A stretch of DNA of 64,000 nucleotides from JABSSA01 sp039984715 (GTDB lineage Bacteria; Pseudomonadota; Alphaproteobacteria; Rhodobacterales; Rhodobacteraceae). The stretch is from positions 310,001 to 374,000 of the forward strand of contig JBDWUA010000004.1 in the NCBI GenBank assembly GCA_039984715.1, in the 5' to 3' direction. The position numbers were made by a program, and so were the translations under genes. Of the stretch, positions 25,842 to 35,011 are shown piece after piece (position 1 is the stretch's first letter; the number at the start of each line of letters is the position of its first letter). The notes under the pieces are model-generated. The model had not been told where the DNA came from and did no database searches. It saw nothing but the letters and a program-made list of their open reading frames with translations.

Positions 25842-26102
25842 TCAGGCGAAATTCGTCAAATAGATAATAAGCGCGACCAGAAAGGTCGGCACGATATAAA
25901 CCCCTAGGATCAGCTTTTTGCGCAGTGATCCATCATATTCTTGCATGCCTTCTGCAACAAAGGCCTCGAGCGGCCCCTTGCTGGCGTCCCATTCATCTTC
26001 AAGCTTACCGCGTCTGACAGCGCGCGAATAGAGCGACAGCGAGACATAGATGATGCTGAGCACCACAAAAGCAATTATGGCCAATCGCAGCAGTCCGAAC
26101 AT
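25842..26102 (-). CDS. Small two-helix membrane protein of the AAA operon
   Basis: An 86-residue protein with membrane helices at about residues 4-24 ('LAIIAFVVLSIIYVSLSLY') and 65-83 ('LILGVYIVPTFLVALIIYL'), joined by a charged 40-residue loop ('RRGKLEDEWDASKGPLEAFV'). No family recognised. The frame runs further upstream, but ATG at 26102 has GGAG six bases before it and follows the preceding stop by two bases, which decides the start. Seventh gene of the operon; likely subunit of a membrane assembly by context. Confidence 0.7.
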   Translation of the reverse strand: MFGLLRLAIIAFVVLSIIYVSLSLYSRAVRRGKLEDEWDASKGPLEAFVAEGMQEYDGSLRKKLILGVYIVPTFLVALIIYLTNFA

Positions 26103-26104
26103 GT

Positions 26105-27430
26105 TTATCTCCTTACTGCGCCCCAAGGTCCGACGGCACGGATACGGCGTTCCGACACTGTTGGTTCCGCCATTTCTTCTTCACGACCGAAAAGTGCCGT
26201 ACGTGCACCTACTTTGTCTACTTGGTATTCTGCTACTAAAAAATCCACGACATAGGTTTTCTTGGCTTCGGACCACTGGGCGTATTCTTGATAAAAGAGC
26301 TCTTTGTGACAGATGAACAACTGGCGCACGTCTTTAGGTGTTAGTTCAGCCAGCAATTGGTTCACCAGTCCGGTGTCAGCATGGTCAGCCGCGCGAAGTG
26401 TATAGAAATATGCGGGATGATCCGATGAAATGCGTGGCCATGCTCCACCGTTTTCGGCCCAGTTGACCAAACTGGCAAGGCCGTGGAATTCCTCGGGCAA
26501 CAGTTCGTTGTGTCGCCGTGCAAGGCCGCGCAGGTCGCGTCGGGTCGCGCCACGCAGGTCGATCCCTTTTGTCGTCATGGCGTCGACCAAAACGAAATCC
26601 ATTTTTTGGCGCAGCACAGCGCCTGCATCAATGCCACGTGCTTTGACGATGGGTTCGACTAACCCGTTTTCGTCCAGCCAGCGCGCCACTTGGTTGCGTT
26701 GATTGAGATCGATACTGGGCAACGGTAAATTACCCGGCACGCGTGATCCCAGAACCATCGGTTCTTGTGCATTCTGAATCAAATACAATCCGCCAAAGTG
26801 ATCGGTCCAGAAATTGCGTTGTTCAAACCGCATTGTTTTCAGCCGCACGGGATTGCGTGTTACGTCCCCTGTTTTCGCGGCAAGTTTGATCATGTCTGCG
26901 ATTAAAACATCGTCGAACCACGCGTCTTCTTCCCCAAGAAACCGATCAATCTTTTGTCCCAAGGCTTCGGCGTTTCGAACGGTTCCAGCCGTTGTATCGG
27001 CTTCAATGTCTATTGCGCGAATGTCAAACAGACGACGCGGGTCGTCGACGGAATAAACGCTATTTACCAACTCACCGGCGACGGCATCATGTGCGGTCAA
27101 TGCGAATAACGCAGCCTCGTTGTCTTCGATGAACTGGCGTAAAATTGCGCGGGATGTTGAGAATTTCGCGTTCAGCAAAGGACAACGTTTCTGATCCGCT
27201 GATAAAAGAATGAACTGTCGGTTCACGCCTGCGTGGTTCAGGTACAAAGTGTCGTTAAGCTCGTGCCCTATCTCAGGGGAATAGCCCGAAATATCGATGT
27301 AGAAATCGTCTAAGGCGGTGCGCTTGCCCGTCAAATGTTCAAGCGCGCGATTGTACCGATCAACCAAAGCGACCCCATTCACATGGAATAGATTGCCGTA
27401 CATCAGGCCTTTTTCGATCAAACGTTTCAT
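26105..27430 (-). CDS. Uncharacterised protein of the AAA operon (DUF6638-like)
   Basis: A 441-residue soluble protein, conserved as far as I recall in roseobacters under the name DUF6638 (not verified). It starts 'MKRLIEKGLMYGNLFHVNG', has no signal peptide or membrane segment, and mixes alpha and beta stretches ('DFYIDISGYSPEIGHEL', 'QFILLSADQKRCPLL', 'DHFGGLYLIQN'). No catalytic motif is obvious. The ATG at 27430 overlaps the TGA of the upstream membrane-protein gene as ATGA, so the frame's upstream extension is rejected. Sixth gene of the operon; it must act with the membrane and ATPase components if the cluster is one machine. Confidence 0.7.
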   Translation of the reverse strand: MKRLIEKGLMYGNLFHVNGVALVDRYNRALEHLTGKRTALDDFYIDISGYSPEIGHELNDTLYLNHAGVNRQFILLSADQKRCPLLNAKFSTSRAILRQFIEDNEAALFALTAHDAVAGELVNSVYSVDDPRRLFDIRAIDIEADTTAGTVRNAEALGQKIDRFLGEEDAWFDDVLIADMIKLAAKTGDVTRNPVRLKTMRFEQRNFWTDHFGGLYLIQNAQEPMVLGSRVPGNLPLPSIDLNQRNQVARWLDENGLVEPIVKARGIDAGAVLRQKMDFVLVDAMTTKGIDLRGATRRDLRGLARRHNELLPEEFHGLASLVNWAENGGAWPRISSDHPAYFYTLRAADHADTGLVNQLLAELTPKDVRQLFICHKELFYQEYAQWSEAKKTYVVDFLVAEYQVDKVGARTALFGREEEMAEPTVSERRIRAVGPWGAVRR

Positions 27431-27807
27431 ATGCTTTCTCGCACTATGTCTTGGCCACGCAATTGTTCGACGCGTTGCGATGCATTGAACCAAACCAAAG
27501 CCAGCAGCGGGGCCCAGACCAGCGCAAGCGTAAGTGAGGCGCGGAATTGAAATTGATACAGCAACAGCCAAACCTGGACTTTGGATGTGTCCGCAGGCCC
27601 AGCAGGCAACGGACGGTTGTCAAAGGCCATGGCGACCAATGGACCAAAGACAACGAGAACAGCGGCAGTCGCGATCATACCGCGCGCAACACGTGTGTGA
27701 GACCGGGTGTCACGTGGAACCATCAGCGAAGGCAAAGTCAGGGCCACCCCAGCAAAGATCAACAAGGGTAAACCAGTGTTGGTGAATGTGATGTGGCCGA
27801 AATCCAT
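27427..27807 (-). CDS. Small polytopic membrane protein of the AAA operon
   Basis: A 126-residue protein with three membrane helices (about residues 12-28, 43-62 and 84-106: 'GLPLLIFAGVALTLPSL', 'MIATAAVLVVFGPLVAMAF', 'ASLTLALVWAPLLALVWF'). No family recognised. Its ATG overlaps the TAA of the ATPase gene by one base (TAATG), and its own TGA overlaps the next start as ATGA. Such end-to-start coupling suggests fixed stoichiometry with both neighbours. Confidence 0.72.
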   Translation of the reverse strand: MDFGHITFTNTGLPLLIFAGVALTLPSLMVPRDTRSHTRVARGMIATAAVLVVFGPLVAMAFDNRPLPAGPADTSKVQVWLLLYQFQFRASLTLALVWAPLLALVWFNASQRVEQLRGQDIVRESI

Positions 27808-29741
27808 TATCCCAGCTCTTTCAAATACCGGCGTTTCGCTTCTTCTGACCGCTGCATGTCGCGCACTATGTTTGAGATCGCGACTTCGTCGGATTTGTCT
27901 GCATAGCGGAATTCAGAATCTGCATATCGGTTGATTTCTTGGATCACCATGTCGACCGTAATCGGTTTGCGCAGTTCCGAGATCATCGCAGCCTTGTCAT
28001 CGTAGGATTTGAACAAGAACAGCTCAGGGTTCTCCATCCATTCATCAGGCAGCTCAAAATCCATTGCACGTACTTTGACCGCATCGGTGATGTTCTTGAT
28101 GGCGCGCCCGGTAAAGCGTTCGTCGGCCTCTTGGATGGCCTTCAAATACGCACCCATTTTGGCGATTGTGTCCAAGCCGCCGATTTGGTCGGACACTTTG
28201 TCAAAAACGTTTTCCAAACCTTCTTCTTTGGGGCGGTTATGGCTTTCGAAGGATTTTGCGACGGCCTTTTCGATTGCTTGCGCGGCGTAAAGTTCGTGAT
28301 CGCCTAGCGGAATATCGTGTTTCTTGCCCATCAACAGGGCAAGGATGTCGATATAATCTTCGCGCGTTTGAGGGCCATCGACCAAGAACCGCGCACCGGC
28401 CCGTTGACGCAATGCATCGTCCACATTTTCAGGGTAATTCGAGAACATGCCAAAGGTGCAATTCCCGCGCACAACTGTATTCGCGCCTGCAAAGGCCTCC
28501 ATGAAGACCGCTGTGACTTCTTGTTGCCCGGCCGATGATTGGCGGTCGCCGCGTTTGCCCGCGATCTGATCGATGTCATCGATTGTGCCAAACCCGATGA
28601 CGCCGGGTTCCAATACGTTTTGGATGAATGATTTGGCGTTTTGACCTGACTTACCCTGATAGCTGTCGATGTTGTCGATGCCAAAGTTCTGGTATCGAAA
28701 CGCATAGCCCGCAACGCCGCAATAGTCGTTGATCAGCCCAGCCATCATCTGAATAAGCGTGGTCTTCCCTGTGCCCGGTGCGCCATCCCCCATAAAGGTG
28801 AAGATAAAGCCACCCAATTCCGCAAACGGGTTTAAACGACGATCAAAATCATAGGCCATGAGCATTTTGGAAAGTCGCAGAGCCTGATATTTGGCGATGT
28901 GATTGCCGACAACCTCGTTCGGTTTCTTGAACGTCATCGTCAGAGTGGAAGATTTTGCTTTGGACGCGGGCGAAAATCCCGAAACCGTAAAGTCATCGGC
29001 CTCAACGCGCCACGTCGCATTCAAAAAGGCGTCCAATGCGTTGGATGTTTGTGCACGCAGGGCGGTTTTTTCCATCAACGCTTCGGCAAATGCACTGGCT
29101 GTTGCCACAAGATGCGCATCATTCGGTGCGAATTTTGCGATGTCTTGATCCAATTCCCACAAGGCACCGTGCAACGCGACTTGGGCATTGTCTGTTAAGA
29201 CTTCTTCGACCTCACCAATTTCAACAGTCGTCTCGGATAGATGAGACGACATCAGGAACGACGTCGCATTGGCAAACACGTACAGGGTCGCCAGCGCTTC
29301 GGCTTCTAGCAGGGATTCAAATTCACCCTTGCGGTTTGCAGGTAAGTCGCCTTGCAGGTTTGCCCGTTTCAAATCACCCAAGGCGGTCATCTGTGCGAAA
29401 TCTTCAGCAACTGCCATTGCGATTGAAATCGCGCGTCGCAGATCATTAAGAACTGTGGCCTGCAAAGGCGAGATAAGCGCGTCGCCTTCATCCGCCCCTT
29501 CGATCCGCCCGATCAATTGCACAGCCCCTGCCGCTTCTGTTCGGCGTGTCACCAGACCGGGGGTGGTGGACCGGAACCGCCGACGTGTCCCAATTCCGGA
29601 GGACCGTTCGGCTTTGGGGGCTTCGTCGCTTTTGCCGATGCGTGGTGCGTGGTCAAAGCCGGTCAACAACGCCAGCGCCATTTCGTAATGCCCGCGAATA
29701 CTGTCTTCGCGCAATTCCATTACATCGCCTGTTACACTCAT
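27807..29741 (-). CDS. AAA+ ATPase with long N-terminal domain
   Basis: A 644-residue protein. Residues 1-310 are a helical region without recognised family. The AAA module spans about 311-470: Walker A 'GDGAPGTGKTTL' (Lys326), Walker B 'GTIDDIDQI' (Asp388-Asp389, where most AAA proteins have Asp-Glu), sensor-1 Asn435 in 'MFSNYPENVDD' and arginines 445-451 in 'ALRQRAGAR' as candidate fingers. A 170-residue helical C-terminal part follows. AAA+ proteins remodel or unfold other proteins. No protease or membrane segment is present. The start ATG at 29741 has AAGGAA upstream. Fourth gene of the operon, 43 bases after the preceding gene. Confidence 0.85.
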   Translation of the reverse strand: MSVTGDVMELREDSIRGHYEMALALLTGFDHAPRIGKSDEAPKAERSSGIGTRRRFRSTTPGLVTRRTEAAGAVQLIGRIEGADEGDALISPLQATVLNDLRRAISIAMAVAEDFAQMTALGDLKRANLQGDLPANRKGEFESLLEAEALATLYVFANATSFLMSSHLSETTVEIGEVEEVLTDNAQVALHGALWELDQDIAKFAPNDAHLVATASAFAEALMEKTALRAQTSNALDAFLNATWRVEADDFTVSGFSPASKAKSSTLTMTFKKPNEVVGNHIAKYQALRLSKMLMAYDFDRRLNPFAELGGFIFTFMGDGAPGTGKTTLIQMMAGLINDYCGVAGYAFRYQNFGIDNIDSYQGKSGQNAKSFIQNVLEPGVIGFGTIDDIDQIAGKRGDRQSSAGQQEVTAVFMEAFAGANTVVRGNCTFGMFSNYPENVDDALRQRAGARFLVDGPQTREDYIDILALLMGKKHDIPLGDHELYAAQAIEKAVAKSFESHNRPKEEGLENVFDKVSDQIGGLDTIAKMGAYLKAIQEADERFTGRAIKNITDAVKVRAMDFELPDEWMENPELFLFKSYDDKAAMISELRKPITVDMVIQEINRYADSEFRYADKSDEVAISNIVRDMQRSEEAKRRYLKELG

Positions 29742-29784
29742 GCCGTTTCCTTCTTTATCTCACGCGTTCCGCTGTGGGGCGGAT

Positions 29785-30903
29785 TTAATGCTGCAACACA
29801 CGCCCATTCGGGCTGACCACGAATTTACGCACTGTGCCAAATCCGGGTGGGTTCATCTCGGCCAGTACTTGATAAGGGCGTTGTGGCAGGATGATGGAAC
29901 GTTCCATTCGGGTTGCGCCCGTTTCTGCGCCGCGCCCGGAAAATGGATCAAGCGCGAAGACTTCGCGTTCAACTTTTGAAAACCAACCTTGTCGTTCTTC
30001 GATCACACGTTCGGATTGCAAATCTTCTTCTGTCCAAACCAACGCCCAATCTTGACCTGCGGGCGCCTTGGCTTGTGCTAGAACATCGCTTAGCGGGCCG
30101 GGTTGCGAGGTGAATGCGTTCGAATACATCGGACCCACGTGAAAACGCCGCAAACGTTTGGGATGCAGATCGTCAAAATCTTCGTCAAAGCCCTTGGCAA
30201 TTGTCACCAGTTTCAAGCCCGACATGGATTGCGCCATAAGATGCGCTTGTACTTCGGGCCAGCGGCGTTCGTCTTTGGGTAGGCCAATTTTTCCTGTGTC
30301 TTCCAATTCCATCAAGTAGATGACGGGCAGGTTGAGTTGGCTGTCATAGACGGCCCAATGCAGGCGAAACTGGCGGCGTTGGTCATGCAGGTTCGCAAGC
30401 CACTGACATTCTGGATCATTGCGCGCCCAGAACAGCTGACCTTTGAGTAGATCTTCGTAATACAGGCGTTGGCTCAGTGCGAATTGCAGCTTTGTTGGGA
30501 CTTCGCGATCACCAACAATGACTTCGATCATTTCCTTTTTTAGGGTGTCAGCCGAAGGCATATTGCGCAAATGGCGGTCCGCTTGTTGTGCGTCATTTGC
30601 CATGGTCAGAATTTCGTCGGATGATGGACAACCGCTGTCACGGCTGTCGATGGCCAAAGACCCAAAGAACCGCCCAGTGTCGCGCCCCACCAACAAGTAT
30701 TTCTGGCTCAGCGCTTTGAACGTGAAATTCAGTTCGACGGCATAGCGGGTCAGTATCTTGACCTCTTCCCGACTAAGCTGACCTTCAGCCTCCATGACCC
30801 CCGCGACGCGCCCCATATGCCCGAGAATGGTTTCGAACTTGCGGAAATACCGGCGCGAGGCATACAGGTCTGTCAGACCAGAGAATTCAGGGTTTTCAGT
30901 CAT
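29785..30903 (-). CDS. Uncharacterised soluble protein of the AAA operon
   Basis: A 372-residue protein without signal peptide or membrane helix and no family I recognise. The N-terminal 130 residues look helical ('YFRKFETILGHMGRVAGVMEAEG'), the rest mixed alpha/beta ('HWAVYDSQLNLPVIYLMELED', 'GLKLVTIAKGFDEDFDDLHP'). It ends with a short conserved-looking strand 'RKFVVSPNGRVLQH'. Its ATG overlaps the TGA of the upstream small membrane gene (ATGA, 30900-30903). Position immediately before the ATPase suggests an adaptor or substrate-binding partner, by context only. Confidence 0.68.
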   Translation of the reverse strand: MTENPEFSGLTDLYASRRYFRKFETILGHMGRVAGVMEAEGQLSREEVKILTRYAVELNFTFKALSQKYLLVGRDTGRFFGSLAIDSRDSGCPSSDEILTMANDAQQADRHLRNMPSADTLKKEMIEVIVGDREVPTKLQFALSQRLYYEDLLKGQLFWARNDPECQWLANLHDQRRQFRLHWAVYDSQLNLPVIYLMELEDTGKIGLPKDERRWPEVQAHLMAQSMSGLKLVTIAKGFDEDFDDLHPKRLRRFHVGPMYSNAFTSQPGPLSDVLAQAKAPAGQDWALVWTEEDLQSERVIEERQGWFSKVEREVFALDPFSGRGAETGATRMERSIILPQRPYQVLAEMNPPGFGTVRKFVVSPNGRVLQH

Positions 30904-31244
30904 TGCAGTCTGGTTTCGTCATAATCGAGATCATATTCCATCCATGCCATAAAAGCGTGGTGTTTTGCTGATAGCGTCGGAAAATTCCGCACCAGATAGC
31001 CCGTGAAAATCAAGGTGTGTTTGAGCGAACTCATCAAGGACGCGAGTACAAACAACAGCAAGGCAATCGCGGCTCCGCCGTTTGGAAACACCCCGAACAT
31101 GATCAAGCCCAAAATGCACATTGATATGGCCGCACACATCACAGGAACCCGCAATCTTACGAAACGTGGACGAAAATTGTCGTCCAGTTCACGCAGATAG
31201 CGAATACGAAATGGTGGCGGACGTTTGCCTTGGAACAAGATCAA
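30900..31244 (-). CDS. Two-helix membrane protein of the AAA operon
   Basis: A 114-residue protein with a basic N-terminal stretch ('PFRIRYLRELDDNFRPRFVRLR') and two closely spaced membrane helices ('VMCAAISMCILGLIMFGVF' and 'GGAAIALLLFVLASLMSSL'), then an acidic tail. The layout resembles small inner-membrane anchors. The start is TTG at 31244, overlapping the coiled-coil gene's TGA (TTGA); no better start is in frame nearby. Second gene of the operon. Confidence 0.65.
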   Translation of the reverse strand: MILFQGKRPPPFRIRYLRELDDNFRPRFVRLRVPVMCAAISMCILGLIMFGVFPNGGAAIALLLFVLASLMSSLKHTLIFTGYLVRNFPTLSAKHHAFMAWMEYDLDYDETRLQ

Positions 31245-32317
31245 GCCCCGTACGCGTTGCTATCGTGCTTTTTCACAATCTCGTCAAAGCGTCGTGCGAA
31301 CCGTTCATCTGCCTTGGCTTTCGCCTCGAGCACGTCGCGTGCGAACACCATCTGGTCTTCGTGGGCTTCAAGCATATCGGCCATCCGTGTATTGGTCGCA
31401 GCACCGATACCAGCCATAGCTTGCTGCGCTTCTTGATCGGTCTGGACGCCAATTTCGTTGATGCGGTGCGCGACTTCTTGTTGTTGCGCAGTTTTCAACG
31501 ATTTGGTTAGGGCGTCATACAAAACGACACGCTGCTTTGTGTCCGTCTGCAATTTGTTGATCAACACCATCTGTGTCGCCGCTTGGTTCTGCAAGGAATC
31601 GACCCATGTCTTTCCCTTTTCGATATACCGTTCCAGCGTTTGCGACTTGGCGATCTTTACTTGTTCTTCCTGCACCATCTCGTTGTAGGTTTTGTTGAGA
31701 TCGGCAAGTTCGGTTTCCAAAGCCGTGCGTTTGGCCGCATCGGTTTCAGAAGCGATAGCGTTTTCCACCGTGATGATCTTTGGGTCCATCGCCTGAATGT
31801 TGGCTTTCAGTGTTTCCAGTTCTCCGACCGTCATTTCGCGTTCGTCCAGCGTTTCGGTCAGGTTGGTTTCAACCTTTGCCTTTTGTTCTTCGAGCATCGA
31901 AAGCTGGCCTTGCAGCAATTGCACAATCACGTCGGACTTTCCGATGAGATCCTGCAATTTGTCATCTATCGAGGCCGTCCGCATGCGTTCCTGACGCATG
32001 GAATCAGATTTGCCTTTTGCAAAGATGCCAACAAAGCTTTCCCAGCCCGTTTTGTTCCGCATTTCGTCGAAATCTTTTGAGAATGCGGACGTGACATCAT
32101 CAAGGCCCATGATGAGCTCAGCGATATTGGCATTCATCAGGTCGGTATGGCTGTGCACATCGTTCAAAGTTGCGTTTTCGATGTCGAGGCTAACATCCGT
32201 GCCTTCTTTCATCTTTTGACGTGCGGATTCGATCCGGCTGGTCAATTCGGCAATTTTTGTTTGAGCTTCGGCCACTTGGCTTTGGCTTTCTTGAACTTGC
32301 GCCTCGAAATTTGCCAT
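31241..32317 (-). CDS. Long coiled-coil protein, TelA-like in layout; first gene of the AAA operon
   Basis: A 358-residue protein that is almost entirely alpha-helical coiled coil: heptad-rich segments at about 1-45 ('QVQESQSQVAEAQTKIAEL'), 120-245 ('LSMLEEQKAKVETNLTETL', 'NAIASETDAAKRTALETEL') and 250-350. No membrane segment. The central part with repeated Gln/Leu helices recalls TelA/toxic-anion-resistance proteins and, more loosely, PspA-type membrane scaffolds; neither is proven. The start ATG at 32317 has AAGGGGA upstream, and a TATATA box lies about 30 bases before the start, so the operon promoter is probably here. It leads the eight-gene unit. Confidence 0.7.
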   Translation of the reverse strand: MANFEAQVQESQSQVAEAQTKIAELTSRIESARQKMKEGTDVSLDIENATLNDVHSHTDLMNANIAELIMGLDDVTSAFSKDFDEMRNKTGWESFVGIFAKGKSDSMRQERMRTASIDDKLQDLIGKSDVIVQLLQGQLSMLEEQKAKVETNLTETLDEREMTVGELETLKANIQAMDPKIITVENAIASETDAAKRTALETELADLNKTYNEMVQEEQVKIAKSQTLERYIEKGKTWVDSLQNQAATQMVLINKLQTDTKQRVVLYDALTKSLKTAQQQEVAHRINEIGVQTDQEAQQAMAGIGAATNTRMADMLEAHEDQMVFARDVLEAKAKADERFARRFDEIVKKHDSNAYGA

Positions 32318-32520
32318 TATTGTCCCCTTATTTCAATCTGTTGAGCTATATATAGGGAATGTTACGCTGATTTACATCCCTTGGCCGCCCGAATTCACCC
32401 CAAGGTTGGCAAAACTGTTTGGCGAAAGGAAGGTAAAAACACAATTATTGAACAATTGAAGTTACGACTGCGTATTTGTTGTGTCAGGTGTGGTTTGAGT
32501 CATGGTAGTGTTCTTGTCGA

Positions 32521-33312
32521 TTATTGAATTAACGTCAGCCATTCCACAATTTCACTGTTTGGGTCTTCCAACGCATCGATGATATCAAAGTGGTTCTTTC
32601 CGGTGTCTTCAACAATGGAACAACCCCAATGCGAGGCCAGCCAACGGGCCTGGTCAACGAATGCAGGTCTTTCCGCAGCGCCGACCCAGATCGTGACCGG
32701 AACAGCTGGCGGTGATTGCAGCAAAGGGCTTTCTGCGCGGGCCATGGCCAAATCCATGCGAAAATCATCATTCATGGCGGTTTTTGTCAGCGGCTCCAGA
32801 TCACACAGCGGCGAGATCGGGGCGACATGTGAAATCCTGTTGAAAACGTGTGTGTGCAACATGCCTTCTGCCATCATTCGGGCAACAAGATGCCCACCCG
32901 CAGAGTGACCAGCCAAAGCAATTGGCCCTTCAGTCTGATCGGCAATTCTTGTGATCGCGATGGCGATCTGTTGGGTTATCGCCGCAATGCTGACATCTGG
33001 GCAAAGATCATAAGATGGCATGGCTACAGCCCAATTGCGGCCCAATGCACCTTTCGCCAAATGAGACCAGCTTTGATTGTCGAAGGCGCGCCAATAGCCA
33101 CCGTGCACAAAGATCAGCGTGCCTTGTGCGTCCGCATCGGGATGAAACATATCAAAACACTGACGATCTGATGGACCATAAGAAAGCCCGAGATCCGCTT
33201 GTGTTCCAAGGCCGTTGCGAAAGTGCTGCGCCTTTTGTGACCATTTCGGCGGATAGGTTTCTGCGTTGGGGATAAAGGGGCCGTTGGCGTATTCATCATC
33301 AAGACTGGTCAT
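32521..33312 (-). CDS. Alpha/beta hydrolase, arylformamidase/esterase-like
   Basis: A 263-residue alpha/beta hydrolase with the oxyanion motif 'FVHGGYWRAF' (HGGxW, as in kynurenine formamidase and related esterases), nucleophile elbow 'LAGHSAGGHL', and a late His in 'GKNHFDII'. Cytosolic. HGGYW proteins include N-formylkynurenine formamidases, but no tryptophan-catabolism gene is near, so a general esterase is equally possible. AAGGA precedes the ATG at 33312. It is divergent from the succinate-semialdehyde dehydrogenase gene. Confidence 0.83.
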   Translation of the reverse strand: MTSLDDEYANGPFIPNAETYPPKWSQKAQHFRNGLGTQADLGLSYGPSDRQCFDMFHPDADAQGTLIFVHGGYWRAFDNQSWSHLAKGALGRNWAVAMPSYDLCPDVSIAAITQQIAIAITRIADQTEGPIALAGHSAGGHLVARMMAEGMLHTHVFNRISHVAPISPLCDLEPLTKTAMNDDFRMDLAMARAESPLLQSPPAVPVTIWVGAAERPAFVDQARWLASHWGCSIVEDTGKNHFDIIDALEDPNSEIVEWLTLIQ

Positions 33313-33410
33313 AGGATATCCTTGGTTGAGCCATTAATTTCGCCGACGGCTGGACATTGCGCAATAGACTTGCTTTGCATCGTCAGATGCTTTTGCGGGG
33401 AGTCTAGGCG

Positions 33411-34886
33411 ATGCTGGATCAAACAACCAATCTCAAATCACTACTATCGGACCCAACGTTGCTTGAGACGCGCGCCTATGTGAATGGGGCGTGGATTGAC
33501 GGATCGAATGGTACGTTTGACGTGACCAACCCGGCCCGTGGCGACGTGATCGCCAATGTTGCAGACCTCAGTCGAGACCAAGTTAACACTGCCATTGCCG
33601 AGGCGGAGGCGTCGCAAAAACTGTGGGCGGCGAAGACGGGCAAAGAGCGCGCCAATATTATGCGCCTCTGGTACAATTTGATGATGGAAAACGTGGATGA
33701 TCTGGCGATCATTCTGACGGCAGAGCAGGGCAAGCCATTGGCAGAGGCCAAAGGTGAAATTGCTTATGGCGCGTCTTTCATCGAATTCTTCGCAGAAGAA
33801 GCCAAACGCATTTACGGCGAAACGATCCCCGGTCATCAACCAGACAAACGGATAATGGTTCTAAAGCAACCCATAGGCGTTGCGGCTTCGATCACCCCGT
33901 GGAATTTCCCGAATGCGATGATCACCCGCAAGGCGGGGCCAGCTTTGGCGGCGGGATGCGCTTTCATTGCGCGCCCTTCTGAAGAAACGCCGTTAAGCGC
34001 GATTGTCATGGGCGTTCTTGCGGAACGCGCTGGTATCCCTGCGGGCGTGTTTAATGTGGTTCCGTCTTCGTCGCCGTCTGAGATCGGGAAGGAATTCTGC
34101 GAAAACCCGACGGTGCGTAAGCTTACCTTTACCGGCAGCACTCAGGTCGGGCGCATTTTGCTGCGCCAAGCGGCGGATAGCGTGATGAAGTGCTCTATGG
34201 AATTGGGCGGCAACGCGCCATTCATCGTGTTTGACGATGCCGACCTTGATGCGGCCGTCGAAGGTGCCATTGCATGCAAGTTCCGCAACAATGGACAGAC
34301 ATGTGTATGTGCCAATCGCATATACGTTCAGTCCGGCGTTTATGATGTTTTCGCTGAAAAATTGACGGCGCGTGTCAAGGCCATGAAAGTCGGGGACGGT
34401 CTGACAGAAGGAACGGACCTTGGACCGCTGATCAATCTGAAAGCCGGTGACAAAGTTGCCAATCACATTGCCGATGCAAAATCCAAAGGCGGAACCGTTG
34501 TGCTGGGGGACGCGCCAATTGACCTTGGTGGCAACTTCCTGAACCCGACGATTATCACAGGCGTCACTCAGGATATGACCGTGGCCCAAGAAGAAACCTT
34601 TGGGCCGCTCGCGCCTTTGTTCAAGTTTGAGGACGAGGATGACGTGATCGCAATGGCCAATGACACGATATTTGGCTTGGCCTCGTATTTTTACGCAAAC
34701 GACCTAAGCCGCGTTTACAAGGTTGCAGAGGCGCTTGAATATGGGATCGTCGGTGTGAACACCGGGATTATTTCAACCGAAGTCGCACCATTCGGTGGCG
34801 TAAAGCAATCTGGTCTGGGCCGTGAAGGATCGCATCACGGTATCGAAGATTACCTTGAGATGAAGTATATCTGCATGAGCGTGTAG
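33411..34886 (+). CDS. gabD: NAD(P)-dependent succinate-semialdehyde dehydrogenase
   Basis: A 491-residue aldehyde dehydrogenase. It has 'ITPWNFPNAM' (cofactor binding), 'LTFTGSTQVGRIL' (Rossmann turn), general-base Glu264 in 'MELGGNAP' and catalytic Cys298 in 'NNGQTCVCANR'. The C-terminal 'VAPFGGVKQSGLGREGS' is typical of GabD-type succinate-semialdehyde dehydrogenases, which complete GABA breakdown to succinate. The cofactor-site Lys usual in 'VLKPAxxTP' is Arg here ('IARPSEETP'), which may affect NADP preference. No gabT is adjacent. A good ribosome site (GGGGAG) precedes the ATG at 33411. Confidence 0.9.
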   Translation: MLDQTTNLKSLLSDPTLLETRAYVNGAWIDGSNGTFDVTNPARGDVIANVADLSRDQVNTAIAEAEASQKLWAAKTGKERANIMRLWYNLMMENVDDLAIILTAEQGKPLAEAKGEIAYGASFIEFFAEEAKRIYGETIPGHQPDKRIMVLKQPIGVAASITPWNFPNAMITRKAGPALAAGCAFIARPSEETPLSAIVMGVLAERAGIPAGVFNVVPSSSPSEIGKEFCENPTVRKLTFTGSTQVGRILLRQAADSVMKCSMELGGNAPFIVFDDADLDAAVEGAIACKFRNNGQTCVCANRIYVQSGVYDVFAEKLTARVKAMKVGDGLTEGTDLGPLINLKAGDKVANHIADAKSKGGTVVLGDAPIDLGGNFLNPTIITGVTQDMTVAQEETFGPLAPLFKFEDEDDVIAMANDTIFGLASYFYANDLSRVYKVAEALEYGIVGVNTGIISTEVAPFGGVKQSGLGREGSHHGIEDYLEMKYICMSV

Positions 34887-35011
34887 GCCAATTCCGAACC
34901 CCCAATCGTGTTCGAAATTTCTTGATGCTGCTTCTCTAATCTCGGGTATCCTTAGAAAGGTTTGCGCTAGTTTCGACCACCTAAAGTGATGATCAACAAT
35001 CGAGGTTCAGG

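Noticed and set aside
34887..34916. Possible terminator after gabD
   Set aside because: The stem is short with a mismatch and no firm T-run.
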